DNA from: PALSA-600 sp037142875
GTDB taxonomy: Bacteria > Actinomycetota > Thermoleophilia > Gaiellales > Gaiellaceae
Length of the DNA: 64,000 nucleotides
Direction of reading: 5' to 3'
NCBI GenBank assembly: GCA_037142875.1
Contig: JBAWZV010000005.1
Location: 1-64,000, forward strand
The notes beneath the pieces were generated by a model. The model was not told the DNA's origin and did not search any database. It saw only the letters and a list, made by a program, of their open reading frames with translations. This document shows, one piece after another, positions 16,787 to 25,080 of the stretch (its first letter is position 1; each line of letters starts with the position of its first letter). Both the position numbers and the translations under genes were made by a program.

Positions 16787-18637
16787 GTGACGAAGCCGGT
16801 CGAGCAACTCCATGACGTCATCGTCCGGTTCGCGGGCGACTCGGGCGACGGCATGCAGCTCGTGGGGTCGCAGTTCACGGCCGAGACGGCGCTGCTCGGC
16901 AACGACATCTCGACGCTGCCCGACTTCCCCGCAGAGATCCGCGCCCCCACCGGGTCACCCGCGGGCGTCTCGGGCTTCCAGCTCCACTTCGCCGACCACG
17001 ACATCCTGACACCAGGCGATGCGCCGAACGTCCTCGTCGCGATGAACCCCGCCGCGCTCAAGACGAACCTGCGTGACCTGCCGAAGGGTGAGACCCTCAT
17101 CGTCGACAGCGACGCCTTCACGGAGCGAAACCTCCAGAAGGCGGGGTACGCGACGAACCCGCTCGAGGATGGATCGCTCGCCGAGTGGCAGGTTCACACG
17201 ATTCCGATCACGTCGTTCACGGTCGGCGCGCTCGCGGACGTCCCCGGGATCACCCCACGTGAAGCCGGGCGCTCGAAGAACATGTTCGCGCTCGGTCTGA
17301 TGTCGTGGCTCTACGGCCGCCCGATCGAGCCGACGATCGCGTTCCTCGAGACGAAGTTCGGCGCGAAGCGCCCGGCCATCGCCGAGGCGAACATCAAGGC
17401 GCTCCACGCGGGCTATGCGATCGGCGAGACGACCGAGACGTTTGCGGTCACCTACGAGATCAAGCCTGCGGCGCTCCGGCCGGGCACCTACCGCAACATC
17501 ACGGGCAACCAGGCGCTCGCCTACGGGCTCGTTGCCGCCTCACGTCTCTCGCGCCTCCCGCTCTTCCTCGGCGCCTACCCGATCACACCGGCAAGCTCGG
17601 TTCTCGAGGAGCTCTCGGCGCTCAAGCACTTTGGCATCCGCACGTTTCAGGCCGAGGACGAGATCGCCGCCGTCGGCGCGGCCGTCGGCGCGTCGTTCGG
17701 CGGCCTGCTCGGCGTCACGTCCTCCTCCGGGCCGGGGATCGTGCTGAAGGCCGAGATGGTGGGCCTCGCGATCATGCTCGAGCTGCCGCTCGTGATCTGC
17801 GACGTCCAGCGAGCTGGGCCGTCCACCGGCATGCCGACCAAGCCGGAGCAGGGCGACCTGCTCCTCACTCTCTTCGGACGCAACGGCGAGTCGCCCGTTC
17901 CCGTCGTGGCAGCCCACTCTCCGGCCGACTGCTTCGACGCGGCGATCGAGGCCTGCCGGATCGCGCTCAAGTACCGGACACCCGTGTATCTCCTCTCCGA
18001 CGCCTACCTCGCAAACGGCTCCGAGCCGTGGCGCCTCCCGGACGTCGACACGCTGCCCGACATCTCCACCCCGTTTGCGACCGCCAGGGACGAGGGCGAG
18101 CTGTTCCTGCCCTACCGCCGCAACGAGACGACCCTGGCCCGCCCCTGGGCGATCCCGGGCACTCCCGGGCTCGAGCATCGCATCGGCGGGCTCGAGAAGG
18201 CCGACCTGACAGGCGAGATCTCCTACGACCCCGGAAACCACGAGCGCATGACACACCTACGCGCCGAGAAGGTGGCGCGCATCGCCGACGACATCCCCGA
18301 GCTAGCCATTGACGACCCCGACGGCGACGCCCTCGTCCTCGTGCTCGGCTGGGGTGGAACGTTTGGCCCGATCGCTGCGGCCTGCAAGCGGGTCCGCCAC
18401 ACCGGGCGATCGGTCGCTCACGCCCACCTCGAGCACCTGAACCCGTTTCCGCGGAACACCGGTGAGGTGCTGCGCCGCTACGAACGGGTGCTGGTCCCTG
18501 AGATGAACCTGGGCCAGCTCCGGATGCTGATCCGGGCCGAGTTCCTGGTCGACGCCGTCGGCTACAACCGGGTCCGTGGCCTGCCCCTGCGCGCCGGTGA
18601 GGTCGCTCACGCAATCGAGGAGCTGATCGACGCGTGA
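16787..18637 (+). CDS. korA: 2-oxoacid:ferredoxin oxidoreductase, fused gamma-alpha subunit
   Basis: The 616-residue protein fuses a gamma domain (about 1-190, opening with VRFAGDSGDGMQLVG and including FPAEIRAPTGSPAGVSGFQL) to an alpha domain (about 225-600, with GNQALAYGLVAASRLS and YPITPASSVLEELS). With KorB it should form the 2-oxoglutarate or pyruvate:ferredoxin oxidoreductase. The enzyme oxidatively decarboxylates a 2-oxoacid to acyl-CoA and reduces ferredoxin. The fused gamma-alpha layout without ferredoxin domains is the KorAB type common in actinobacteria, and 2-oxoglutarate is the likeliest substrate. The start is GTG; korB overlaps by 4 bp. Confidence 0.92.
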   Translation: MTKPVEQLHDVIVRFAGDSGDGMQLVGSQFTAETALLGNDISTLPDFPAEIRAPTGSPAGVSGFQLHFADHDILTPGDAPNVLVAMNPAALKTNLRDLPKGETLIVDSDAFTERNLQKAGYATNPLEDGSLAEWQVHTIPITSFTVGALADVPGITPREAGRSKNMFALGLMSWLYGRPIEPTIAFLETKFGAKRPAIAEANIKALHAGYAIGETTETFAVTYEIKPAALRPGTYRNITGNQALAYGLVAASRLSRLPLFLGAYPITPASSVLEELSALKHFGIRTFQAEDEIAAVGAAVGASFGGLLGVTSSSGPGIVLKAEMVGLAIMLELPLVICDVQRAGPSTGMPTKPEQGDLLLTLFGRNGESPVPVVAAHSPADCFDAAIEACRIALKYRTPVYLLSDAYLANGSEPWRLPDVDTLPDISTPFATARDEGELFLPYRRNETTLARPWAIPGTPGLEHRIGGLEKADLTGEISYDPGNHERMTHLRAEKVARIADDIPELAIDDPDGDALVLVLGWGGTFGPIAAACKRVRHTGRSVAHAHLEHLNPFPRNTGEVLRRYERVLVPEMNLGQLRMLIRAEFLVDAVGYNRVRGLPLRAGEVAHAIEELIDA

Positions 18638-19644
18638 GCGGCGACACCACCCAGACGGCGAAGGACTTCCAGACCGGCCAGCAGGTTCGCTGGTGTCCCG
18701 GCTGCGGCGACTTCGCCATCCTCTCGGCCATGCAGTCGTTCGCGCCGGAGCTCGGAATCGAGCGGGAGCGGATCGTGTTCGTGAGCGGCATCGGCTGCGC
18801 CGCGCGGTTCCCGTACTACATGAACACCTACGGGATGCACTCGATCCACGGCCGCGCGCCCGCGATCGCGACCGGCCTCGCCGTCTCGCGCCCCGACCTC
18901 ACGGTGTTCGTCATCACCGGAGACGGCGACGCGCTCTCGATCGGCGGCAACCACCTGATCCACGCGCTGCGCCGCAACGTGAACATCAAGATCCTGCTCT
19001 TCAACAACCGGATCTATGGCCTGACAAAGGGGCAGTACTCACCGACGAGCGCTCTCGGCACGGTGACGAAGACGACGCCGATGGGGTCGCTCGACTGGCC
19101 GTTCAACCCGCTCAGTCTTGCGATCGGCGCCGAGGCAACGTTCGTTGCCCGCGCAGTCGACACCGACAAGGCCGGGATGCACGAGGTGCTGCGAGCCGCC
19201 TACGCCCACCGCGGCAGCGCGTTCGTCGAGATCTTCCAGAACTGCCCGACGTTCAACGACGACGCCTTCGCGTTCGTGCGGGATGACAAGGACGGCGTCA
19301 ACCGGATCACGCTGCGCCACGGCCAGCCGATCCGCTTCGGTGCGCAGCGGGAGAAGGGGCTACGCCTACGCCTCGACGGGTCGATCGCGACCTGCGACGG
19401 CGACGATCCCGACGTGCTCATCCACGATGCGCTCCACGAGACCCCGTCTCTCGCCTTCGCGCTCTCGCGCGTCACACAGGAGACGCACCAGGCAACACCG
19501 GTCGGCGTGTTCCGCTCGATCGAGCGTCCCGTCTACGACGATCTGATGACTGACCAGATCGGAGAGGCCAAGGCTGCGCGCGGCGCAGGCGACCTCGCCG
19601 AGCTGCTGCGGAGCGGCGAAACCTGGACGATTCCCGAGCCCTGA
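18634..19644 (+). CDS. korB: 2-oxoacid:ferredoxin oxidoreductase, beta (TPP-binding) subunit
   Basis: The 336-residue protein carries WCPGCGDF (about 20-27), one source of the iron-sulphur cluster ligands. It also has the thiamin-diphosphate/Mg motif GDGDALSIGGNHLIHALRRN (about 90-109) with LLFNN closing it. It pairs with the preceding KorA, overlapping in GTGA. The C-terminus (about 250-336) is longer and variable. The TPP requirement is notable because the next operon may transport a thiamin-related compound. Confidence 0.93.
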   Translation: MSGDTTQTAKDFQTGQQVRWCPGCGDFAILSAMQSFAPELGIERERIVFVSGIGCAARFPYYMNTYGMHSIHGRAPAIATGLAVSRPDLTVFVITGDGDALSIGGNHLIHALRRNVNIKILLFNNRIYGLTKGQYSPTSALGTVTKTTPMGSLDWPFNPLSLAIGAEATFVARAVDTDKAGMHEVLRAAYAHRGSAFVEIFQNCPTFNDDAFAFVRDDKDGVNRITLRHGQPIRFGAQREKGLRLRLDGSIATCDGDDPDVLIHDALHETPSLAFALSRVTQETHQATPVGVFRSIERPVYDDLMTDQIGEAKAARGAGDLAELLRSGETWTIPEP

Positions 19645-19663
19645 ACGGGATATCCGACGCCGT

Positions 19664-19693
19664 TTGACACCCGGCGGCGCCTGGTACTAGGGT
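19664..19693 (+). promoter_or_regulatory. Sigma-70 promoter of the 5-FCL-like / ABC importer operon
   Basis: A perfect -35 TTGACA (19664-19669) is followed after 18 bp by TAGGGT (19688-19693). TACTAG at 19685-19690 is an alternative -10. The predicted transcription start is near 19700. This is the best -35/-10 pair in the window. Confidence 0.65.
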
Positions 19694-19699
19694 TGCCCT

Positions 19700-19775
19700 G
19701 ACGCGATCGCCTGAGACGGGGACGCGGGGCAACGGTGCCTACAGACCCAGCTTTTGGGTCTCGGGCGCCTTTTTT
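19700..19775 (+). ncRNA. Structured leader RNA with terminator, candidate riboswitch of unknown class
   Basis: From the predicted start near 19700 the leader contains a G-rich core (CCTGAGACGGGGACGCGGGG, 19710-19729) and then a strong intrinsic terminator. A copy of GTTGCCC at 19692-19698 could also pair with GGGCAAC at 19727-19733 in transcripts starting further upstream. The layout (promoter, about 35-nt G-rich segment, terminator, then the first gene 33 nt further) is that of an attenuator or compact riboswitch. It could instead simply terminate korAB transcription. It does not match the TPP, cobalamin, SAM, THF, ykkC or ZTP consensus as I know them. Confidence 0.4.
19734..19775 (+). terminator. 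Intrinsic terminator in the leader of the 5-FCL-like gene
   Basis: AGACCC and GGGTCT pair around an AGCTTTT loop. GGTGCC and GGCGCC extend the stem with one G-U pair, and six Ts follow (19770-19775). It is the only textbook rho-independent terminator with a full T-run in the window. Confidence 0.85.
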
Positions 19776-19807
19776 GTTGGCCCAGCACTCTTTCGCACGA
19801 CCTGACG

Positions 19808-20590
19808 ATGACCGAGACCACCGCCGAGAAGACCGAGCGCCACCGCGAGCGCATCTGGCATGAGCTGCGCAAGGTGGCGCGGCCGGACTCGCGCTTCCAC
19901 TGGGACTTCTCGAGCTTCATCACCGACTTCGAGGGGAGCGACCGCTGCGCAGAGCGGCTGGGCGACCTCGTCACGGCGAGCGTCGGCGACGGCCGCCGGA
20001 TCTTCGTGACCCCCGACAACTGCCTCGAGGAGTTCCGTGCGGGCCTGATCCGCGCCGGGATCCCGTTCGTGATGACGACCTACGGCATCGTGCGTGGGTT
20101 CCTCGCGCTCGACCCCACCGACGTCCCCGCAGACGGCGTCCTCCACGCGGCGACCCTCGACGGCTTCGACCGGTACGCCCGTCCGCTCACCCTCGCCGAG
20201 CTCGCCGACGGACCCGCCTTCGGGCTGCTCGCGACCGGCGGGTCGGCAGTCAGCCGAAACGGCGTGCGCTTCGGCAAGGGCCACGGCTACTTCGACTTCG
20301 AGTACGCCGTGCTCTCCGAACTCGGCCTCCTCGACGCCTCGACCCAGGTCGCCGACGTCGTGCACGACTGCCAGTACGTCGACGACGTCCTTGACGCCGA
20401 GGCGCACGATGTCCCGGTCGACTGGATCGTCACCCCGACCCGGACGCTGCGCGTCGACGGCCCGCCCAGGCCACCCGGCCGCGTGCACTGGGATCTCGTC
20501 CCGGGTACCGAGTTCGACGATCTCGAGATCACCGCCGAGCTCCGCGCTCGCGCCCACCCACGTCCCAACTCGACCCAACCAACCCCGTAA
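19808..20590 (+). CDS. COG0212-type paralogue of 5-formyltetrahydrofolate cyclo-ligase
   Basis: The 260-residue protein keeps the family signature VRFGKGHGYFDFEYAVLSEL (about 156-175) but is longer than true cyclo-ligases (about 180-200 residues). COG0212 paralogues of this length are known to cluster with thiamin genes and are thought to act in thiamin metabolism rather than as folate ligases. The following genes encode an importer with a THI5/NMT1-like binding protein, which supports that reading. The ATG at 19808 has no Shine-Dalgarno sequence. An upstream GTG at 19754 would lie inside the terminator and is rejected. Confidence 0.75.
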   Translation: MTETTAEKTERHRERIWHELRKVARPDSRFHWDFSSFITDFEGSDRCAERLGDLVTASVGDGRRIFVTPDNCLEEFRAGLIRAGIPFVMTTYGIVRGFLALDPTDVPADGVLHAATLDGFDRYARPLTLAELADGPAFGLLATGGSAVSRNGVRFGKGHGYFDFEYAVLSELGLLDASTQVADVVHDCQYVDDVLDAEAHDVPVDWIVTPTRTLRVDGPPRPPGRVHWDLVPGTEFDDLEITAELRARAHPRPNSTQPTP

Positions 20591-20602
20591 GGAGGATCAC
20601 CC

Positions 20603-21604
20603 GTGGCAGCCCTTTCCCGTCGTGAGTTCGTCCGTCGCTCCGCCGCAGGCGGCGCAGCACTGTTCGGAGGAAGCTCACTTCTTCGTGCCGGTGAGGCGCT
20701 CGCCTCGTCGAGCGCTGGAACCACCAAGCTCGCGATGCAGTCGGCGTGGATCAACGACTTCGAGTTCCTCGGCTACTTCATCGGCATGACGAACGGGTAC
20801 TACAAGGCGCAGGGGATCGACCTGAACTACCTCTCGGGCGGCCCGTCGGTGATCCCGGAGAGCTCGCTGCTCTCGAAGAAGGCCCCGATCGCCCTGACGA
20901 CGCCCGACACGACGATCAAGGCGATCGCAAGCGACGGCGCCCCGTTCGTGATCATCGGCGCCCAGTTCCAGAAGAGCCCGCTCGGTGTCGTCAGCCTGGC
21001 GAAGAAGCCGGTGCACACGCCGAAGGACCTGATCGGCAAGACGCTCGCCGTCCCGCCGGTGAACACCCTCGCGATCGAGGCGATGCTGAAGATCAACGGG
21101 ATCGACAAGTCGAAGGTGAAGATCGTTCCGTACTCCTACGACCCGACCCCGCTGCTCAAGGGCGAGATCGACGCGTCGATCGACTTCACCGACGACCTGC
21201 CGTTCACGATCCAGCAGGCAGGCGAGAAGCCGGTGTCGTTCCTGCTCTACGACCACGGCTACCCGCTCTTCAACGACACCGTCGTCGTCACCAAGGACGC
21301 GCTTGCCTCACAGCGCGACCTTCTCGTCAAGTGGCTCCGCGCGAGCCGCAAGGGCTGGGTCGAGAACTTCAAGGATCCGAAGGCGTATCCGGCCAAGTTC
21401 AAGGACAGCTACTTCAAGGGCAACGGGCGGACGATCGAGAACGAGATCTTCTCGAACACCGTGCAGAAGAAGCTGATGGAGAGCCCGAACGGGATCTACT
21501 CGATGAGCGAGGCCGCGATCGAGAAGAACCTGAAGGCGCTGCGCGCGATCGGCATCAAGGGCACGCGCAAGATGTTCGACACCACCCTGCTCGACGAGAT
21601 CTAG
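20603..21604 (+). CDS. Tat-exported ABC substrate-binding protein, NMT1/THI5-like
   Basis: The 333-residue protein starts at GTG with TAAGGAGG 10 nt upstream. Its N-terminus carries a twin-arginine signal (SRREFVRR, residues 4-11) followed by a short hydrophobic stretch. The mature part matches NMT1/THI5-like periplasmic binding proteins (WINDFEFLGYFIGMTNGYYK near 44-63, then the SGGPS loop). Members bind hydroxymethylpyrimidine precursors, nitrate, sulfonates or related small ligands. It is followed by its ATPase and a double permease. With the COG0212 gene upstream, a thiamin precursor is the best guess. Confidence 0.85.
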   Translation: MAALSRREFVRRSAAGGAALFGGSSLLRAGEALASSSAGTTKLAMQSAWINDFEFLGYFIGMTNGYYKAQGIDLNYLSGGPSVIPESSLLSKKAPIALTTPDTTIKAIASDGAPFVIIGAQFQKSPLGVVSLAKKPVHTPKDLIGKTLAVPPVNTLAIEAMLKINGIDKSKVKIVPYSYDPTPLLKGEIDASIDFTDDLPFTIQQAGEKPVSFLLYDHGYPLFNDTVVVTKDALASQRDLLVKWLRASRKGWVENFKDPKAYPAKFKDSYFKGNGRTIENEIFSNTVQKKLMESPNGIYSMSEAAIEKNLKALRAIGIKGTRKMFDTTLLDEI

Positions 21605-21606
21605 GC

Positions 21607-22434
21607 GTGGAAGTCCCGGAGACGGCCCGTCCGACGGACGGCTCCCAGGACCACGGCGACGCAGACAGCGCCGCCGTGGTCCGCGTCTCCGAGGTCTCGC
21701 GCACCTTCGCGCTCAAGGGAGGGACAGTCCCTGCGCTCGACGCCGTCTCGCTTGAGGCCCCCGTCGGCTCATTCCTTGCGCTGATCGGGCCGTCCGGCTG
21801 CGGCAAGTCGACGCTCCTGCGCCTCCTCGGCGGACTCGACCAGCCAGACTCGGGCTCGCTCAGCGTCGCCGGTGCGACACCAGACGAGCTCCGCCGCGCC
21901 GGTCGGCTCGGCGTCGCGTTCCAGGATCCAGCGCTCCTGCCGTGGCGGAACGTGCGCAAGAACATCGCGCTGCCGCTCCAGGTGCTGAAGCGCCCGGCAG
22001 ACCCGGCGCGCATCGATCACCTGATCGACCTCGTTGGGCTACGCGGCTTCGAGGACGCCGTCCCCTCACAGCTCTCCGGCGGCATGCGCCAGCGCGTCTC
22101 GATCGCGCGCGCCCTGGTCACCGAGCCCGAGATCCTGCTCCTCGATGAGCCGTTTGGCGCGCTCGACGAGATCCTGCGCCGCCAGCTCAACCTGGAGCTC
22201 CAGCGGATCTGGCTCGAGCAGCGACCGACAACAGTGCTCGTGACGCACGCGATCGACGAGGCGGTGTTCCTCGCCGATCGGATCGTCGTGATGAGCGCGC
22301 GGCCGGGCCGCGTCGTCGAGATCGTCGACGTCCCGTTCGAGCGGCCGCGGCGTCCCGAGGTGATGAAGACCCCCGAGTTCCACGCGCTCGCCGACCGCCT
22401 CTCGGATCTGCTCTTCGGGCAGGGCGCCGGGTGA
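21607..22434 (+). CDS. ABC transporter ATPase, NitT/TauT/Thi type
   Basis: The 275-residue ATPase has Walker A GPSGCGKST (about 61-69), Q-loop FQDPALLPW, signature LSGGMRQR, Walker B LLLDEPFGALDE and the switch H in VTHAIDEA. The motif set, with LLPWRNV after the Q-loop, is typical of NitT/TauT/HMP importers. It starts at GTG 21607, two bases after the binding-protein stop, with a 25-residue acidic N-terminal extension that may not be translated. The permease overlaps in GTGA. Confidence 0.9.
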   Translation: MEVPETARPTDGSQDHGDADSAAVVRVSEVSRTFALKGGTVPALDAVSLEAPVGSFLALIGPSGCGKSTLLRLLGGLDQPDSGSLSVAGATPDELRRAGRLGVAFQDPALLPWRNVRKNIALPLQVLKRPADPARIDHLIDLVGLRGFEDAVPSQLSGGMRQRVSIARALVTEPEILLLDEPFGALDEILRRQLNLELQRIWLEQRPTTVLVTHAIDEAVFLADRIVVMSARPGRVVEIVDVPFERPRRPEVMKTPEFHALADRLSDLLFGQGAG

Positions 22435-23996
22435 ACCAGCACGAACGCCGCTGGCCCGCGACTGTTGTATCGCTCGCGGTCGTCGCGGTCATCTGGGAGA
22501 TCGTCGGGCGCCTCGAGCTGATCGGCAGCGGCGCGTTTCCCCCGCTCGCCCACATCGCAACGCAGCTCTGGCACGACCGGGGCGACTATCCGCGCCACAC
22601 GCTCGGAACGGTCGAGGCGGCCTCGCTCGGCTTCCTGATCGGGAACACCGTGGCGATCATGCTCGCCCTCGCCTTCTCTCGCTGGCCGCCGCTCGAGCGC
22701 GTGCTCCGGGGCGTCGGGCTGACCCTCTTCAGCGTCCCTTTCATCGCGCTCGTTCCGGTGCTGCTGATCGCCTTCAGCACGAACACCGCCCGGATCGTGC
22801 TTGCCGCACTCGCGGTGTACTTCCCGACGATGGTCTCGACGCTGGTCGGGCTCCGGCAGGTCGACCAGCGACTCGTCGACGTCGTCACCGTCTCGGGCGG
22901 CGGCGAGCTGGCCGTGCTCCGGCTCATCCGTCTGCGGGCATGCCTGCCGGCGCTCTTCGCCGGTCTGCGGATCGCGGCACCCGCAGCGATGCTCGGGGCG
23001 ATGCTCGCCGAGTTCGGCGGCGGGTTCCGCTGGGGGCTCGGCAGCTACCTGCTCGGATCGCTCGGACAGGCAAACCCGGCGCGGATCTGGGGGATCGGCC
23101 TCGTCGCGACTGCGGTCGCCGCATTCGGGTACGCCGTCTTCGCGTTGATCGGCAGCCGGGTCGCCGGGGCGACGTCGAGCGTCACCACAGCGACCGCTGG
23201 GCCGGAGGCGCTCGAAGGTGACGGCCGCGAGCCGCTCTGGGCAAAGGCTGGCTTCTCGCTGGCCTCGGCCGCCGTCGTGCTCGGCGTCTGGGCCTTTGGT
23301 CTGCGGCTGCTCGGCATCTCGCCGATCGTCGCGAAGACACCGCTCGCGGTGGTCAAGTACCTGACGACCGGCCCGGGAGCCGCGACAGCGCGGCACGAGC
23401 TGCTGAGCGCGCTCGGTCAGACGCTCCCGCTGATGTTCCTCGGGCTCGCCTGCGGGCTCGCAGCGGCCTTCGTGCTCGCGCTCGTGCTCAGCCTGCGCCC
23501 GGCAGTCGGGCATGCGTTCCTGCCGTTCGCGCTCGTCTCGCAGACGATGCCGCTGCCGGCGCTCACGCCGCTCCTCGTTCTCGTATTCGGCCGAGGCGTG
23601 CTCGCGATCGTGATGGTGACGATCTCGGTGACGTTCTTCCCGGCGTTCGTGACGATCGCCCAGGGCCTCGCCCAGGCCCCGCGCGGGCCGAGCGACCTGG
23701 TCCAGGCCTACGGCGGCAACTCGGTCGGTGTGCTCCGCTTCGTCGGTCTTCCGAACGCCATCCCGCACCTACTCACAGCGACACGGCTTGCCGCTCCCCG
23801 CGCGCTCCTCGGGGTGATGATCGCCGAGTTCCTGGCGACCGGAACGGGCATCGGCAACCTGATCAACCAGGCCCGCGGGCTCCTCGACTACGGGATGATC
23901 TGGGCCGTAGCTGCGGCGGCGGTGATCGTCGCGCTCACGCTCACCCAGCTCGTCGGGGCGATCGAGCACCGCGTCTGGCGCCGGTTTGCCTCCTGA
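22431..23996 (+). CDS. ABC importer permease, two fused permease domains
   Basis: The 521-residue protein contains two complete BPD_transp_1 permease domains in tandem. The first (about 1-240) has its EAA-like coupling loop at VDVVTVSGGGELAVLRLIRL. The second (about 265-521) has AYGGNSVGVLRFVGLP. Each half has about six helices, so one chain can replace the usual permease homodimer or heterodimer. Together with the ATPase and binding protein upstream it forms a full importer. Fused double permeases occur in some thiamin-precursor and nitrate-type systems. Confidence 0.88.
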   Translation: MNQHERRWPATVVSLAVVAVIWEIVGRLELIGSGAFPPLAHIATQLWHDRGDYPRHTLGTVEAASLGFLIGNTVAIMLALAFSRWPPLERVLRGVGLTLFSVPFIALVPVLLIAFSTNTARIVLAALAVYFPTMVSTLVGLRQVDQRLVDVVTVSGGGELAVLRLIRLRACLPALFAGLRIAAPAAMLGAMLAEFGGGFRWGLGSYLLGSLGQANPARIWGIGLVATAVAAFGYAVFALIGSRVAGATSSVTTATAGPEALEGDGREPLWAKAGFSLASAAVVLGVWAFGLRLLGISPIVAKTPLAVVKYLTTGPGAATARHELLSALGQTLPLMFLGLACGLAAAFVLALVLSLRPAVGHAFLPFALVSQTMPLPALTPLLVLVFGRGVLAIVMVTISVTFFPAFVTIAQGLAQAPRGPSDLVQAYGGNSVGVLRFVGLPNAIPHLLTATRLAAPRALLGVMIAEFLATGTGIGNLINQARGLLDYGMIWAVAAAAVIVALTLTQLVGAIEHRVWRRFAS

Positions 23997-24015
23997 CCTA
24001 CCGCCCCGCTCTCCG

Positions 24016-24021
24016 TAGAGT
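24016..24021 (+). promoter_or_regulatory. Leaderless -10 element for the 24029 gene
   Basis: TAGAGT is followed by 7 nt and then the ATG at 24029. Confidence 0.45.
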
Positions 24022-24028
24022 CATCGAC

Positions 24029-24490
24029 ATGCGTCTCCGGCCTGCCTGCGCCGTCGCCATCTCGCTCCTGGTGGCAGCGCCTGCCACGGCGGCGATCGTC
24101 CCGGGGCGAGGAGTGGGCGGGGCGACGATCGGAATGAGCCCCGCCCAGGCGCGGGCCGCGCTCGGCGCACCGCGAAGCAGCCTGCATGGCACGAACGACT
24201 TCGGCCCGTGGGTCGAGTACCGGTACCCGAACGTCGTCGTCAGCTTTCAGAGCGGCACCGGCGCGACCACGATCACGACCGGCAGCCGGACGGAGCGCAC
24301 CGGGAAGGGCATCGGCGTCGGCTCGACCGTCGCCGAGCTGACCCAGCGGATCACGGGCGCGCGCTGCCTGACGGAGCTCGACCACCGGCACTGTTACGTC
24401 GGCCGTTGGATGCCCGGTGAGATCGTCACCGACTTCTCGATCCGCGGCGAGCGGATCGTGCAGGTGACGGTCGGCCGCGTTCTGGACTAG
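24029..24490 (+). CDS. Small secreted protein with tandem SmpA/BLIP-like repeats
   Basis: The 153-residue protein has a signal peptide (about 1-21, ...PATAA). The mature part holds two related lobes: GVGGATIGMSPAQARAALG and GKGIGVGSTVAELTQRITG. This GxxxGMSxxxAxxxLG pattern is typical of the SmpA/OmlA and beta-lactamase-inhibitor-like fold. Two Cys residues in the second lobe (ARCLTELDHRHC) could form a disulfide. The function is unknown. It is convergent with the next secreted protein, with 4 bp between the stops. Confidence 0.68.
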   Translation: MRLRPACAVAISLLVAAPATAAIVPGRGVGGATIGMSPAQARAALGAPRSSLHGTNDFGPWVEYRYPNVVVSFQSGTGATTITTGSRTERTGKGIGVGSTVAELTQRITGARCLTELDHRHCYVGRWMPGEIVTDFSIRGERIVQVTVGRVLD

Positions 24491-24494
24491 CGCG

Positions 24495-24881
24495 TCAGAA
24501 GAGCGACTGCTTCGGCGTCTTCAGCACGAAGCCATGCTTCGTGGCGTTCGAGCAGCGAACCTGAGCCGGAGTGAGCGTGCAGGTGAAGCCCGACCGCACG
24601 AACCGGCGCACCGGGGCGCCCTTCTTCTCGATCGGGTTCGAGTCGAAGATCAGCTCCGCCGCACGTTCGGAGCGGTGCAGCCGCAGGGTCAGCGCGCCAC
24701 CGTCGGTTCCTCGCACGCGGCGGTCGGTGCACTTGAGCTCCTGGAAGCCCGAGAAGCTCGAGTACCGGCAGACGACGCTCGAACCGGGGTTCGAGAAGAA
24801 CGTCAGCTCATCGCTGCTTCGCCCCGCGGCCGACGCGGCGAGCACGAGTGCCAGAGCGCCTGCGACGACCGTTCCCTTCAT
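24495..24881 (-). CDS. Small secreted protein, unknown
   Basis: The 128-residue protein starts at ATG 24881 behind GGAGGGG, with a signal peptide (about 1-20, ...ASAAG). The mature protein contains four Cys residues (SVVCRYS, ELKCTDR, GFTCTL, QVRCSN), likely two disulfides, and a basic middle. A longer open frame reaches 25175, but signal peptide and ribosome site support the shorter form. No family is recognised. Confidence 0.68.
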   Translation of the reverse strand: MKGTVVAGALALVLAASAAGRSSDELTFFSNPGSSVVCRYSSFSGFQELKCTDRRVRGTDGGALTLRLHRSERAAELIFDSNPIEKKGAPVRRFVRSGFTCTLTPAQVRCSNATKHGFVLKTPKQSLF

Positions 24882-25034
24882 GGCCCCTCCGTCTCTCGGT
24901 GGAGACCCAAGTCGAGCAGCGGGTGCTGCGGCAGGCATCGGCGAGAACCCCGACGAGGCTCCGCAGGAGGCCGCACACCGCCTCCCTCCAGCCGGCGTCC
25001 TGGTGGCGATTCGGATCGGCGATGCGGGTTGTCC

Positions 25035-25066
25035 GGCGGGCGGGGCCGACCTGCACCCCGCCCGCC
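25035..25066 (-). terminator. Strong hairpin after the 25081 gene
   Basis: GGCGGGCGGGG and CCCCGCCCGCC form a perfect 11-bp stem with a 10-nt loop, 15 bp beyond the minus-strand stop at 25081. It lacks a T-run. Confidence 0.55.
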
Positions 25067-25080
25067 GTCGTCGTCCTCGA

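Noticed and set aside
19700..19775. TPP riboswitch
   Set aside because: CCTGAGA occurs, but the CTGATC and TAATACC-GCGTAGGGA parts of the TPP consensus are missing, so I report it only as an unknown leader.
20746..21606. N-terminal extension of the importer ATPase reading through the binding-protein gene
   Set aside because: The extension is a shadow of the binding-protein gene; the ATPase starts at GTG 21607.
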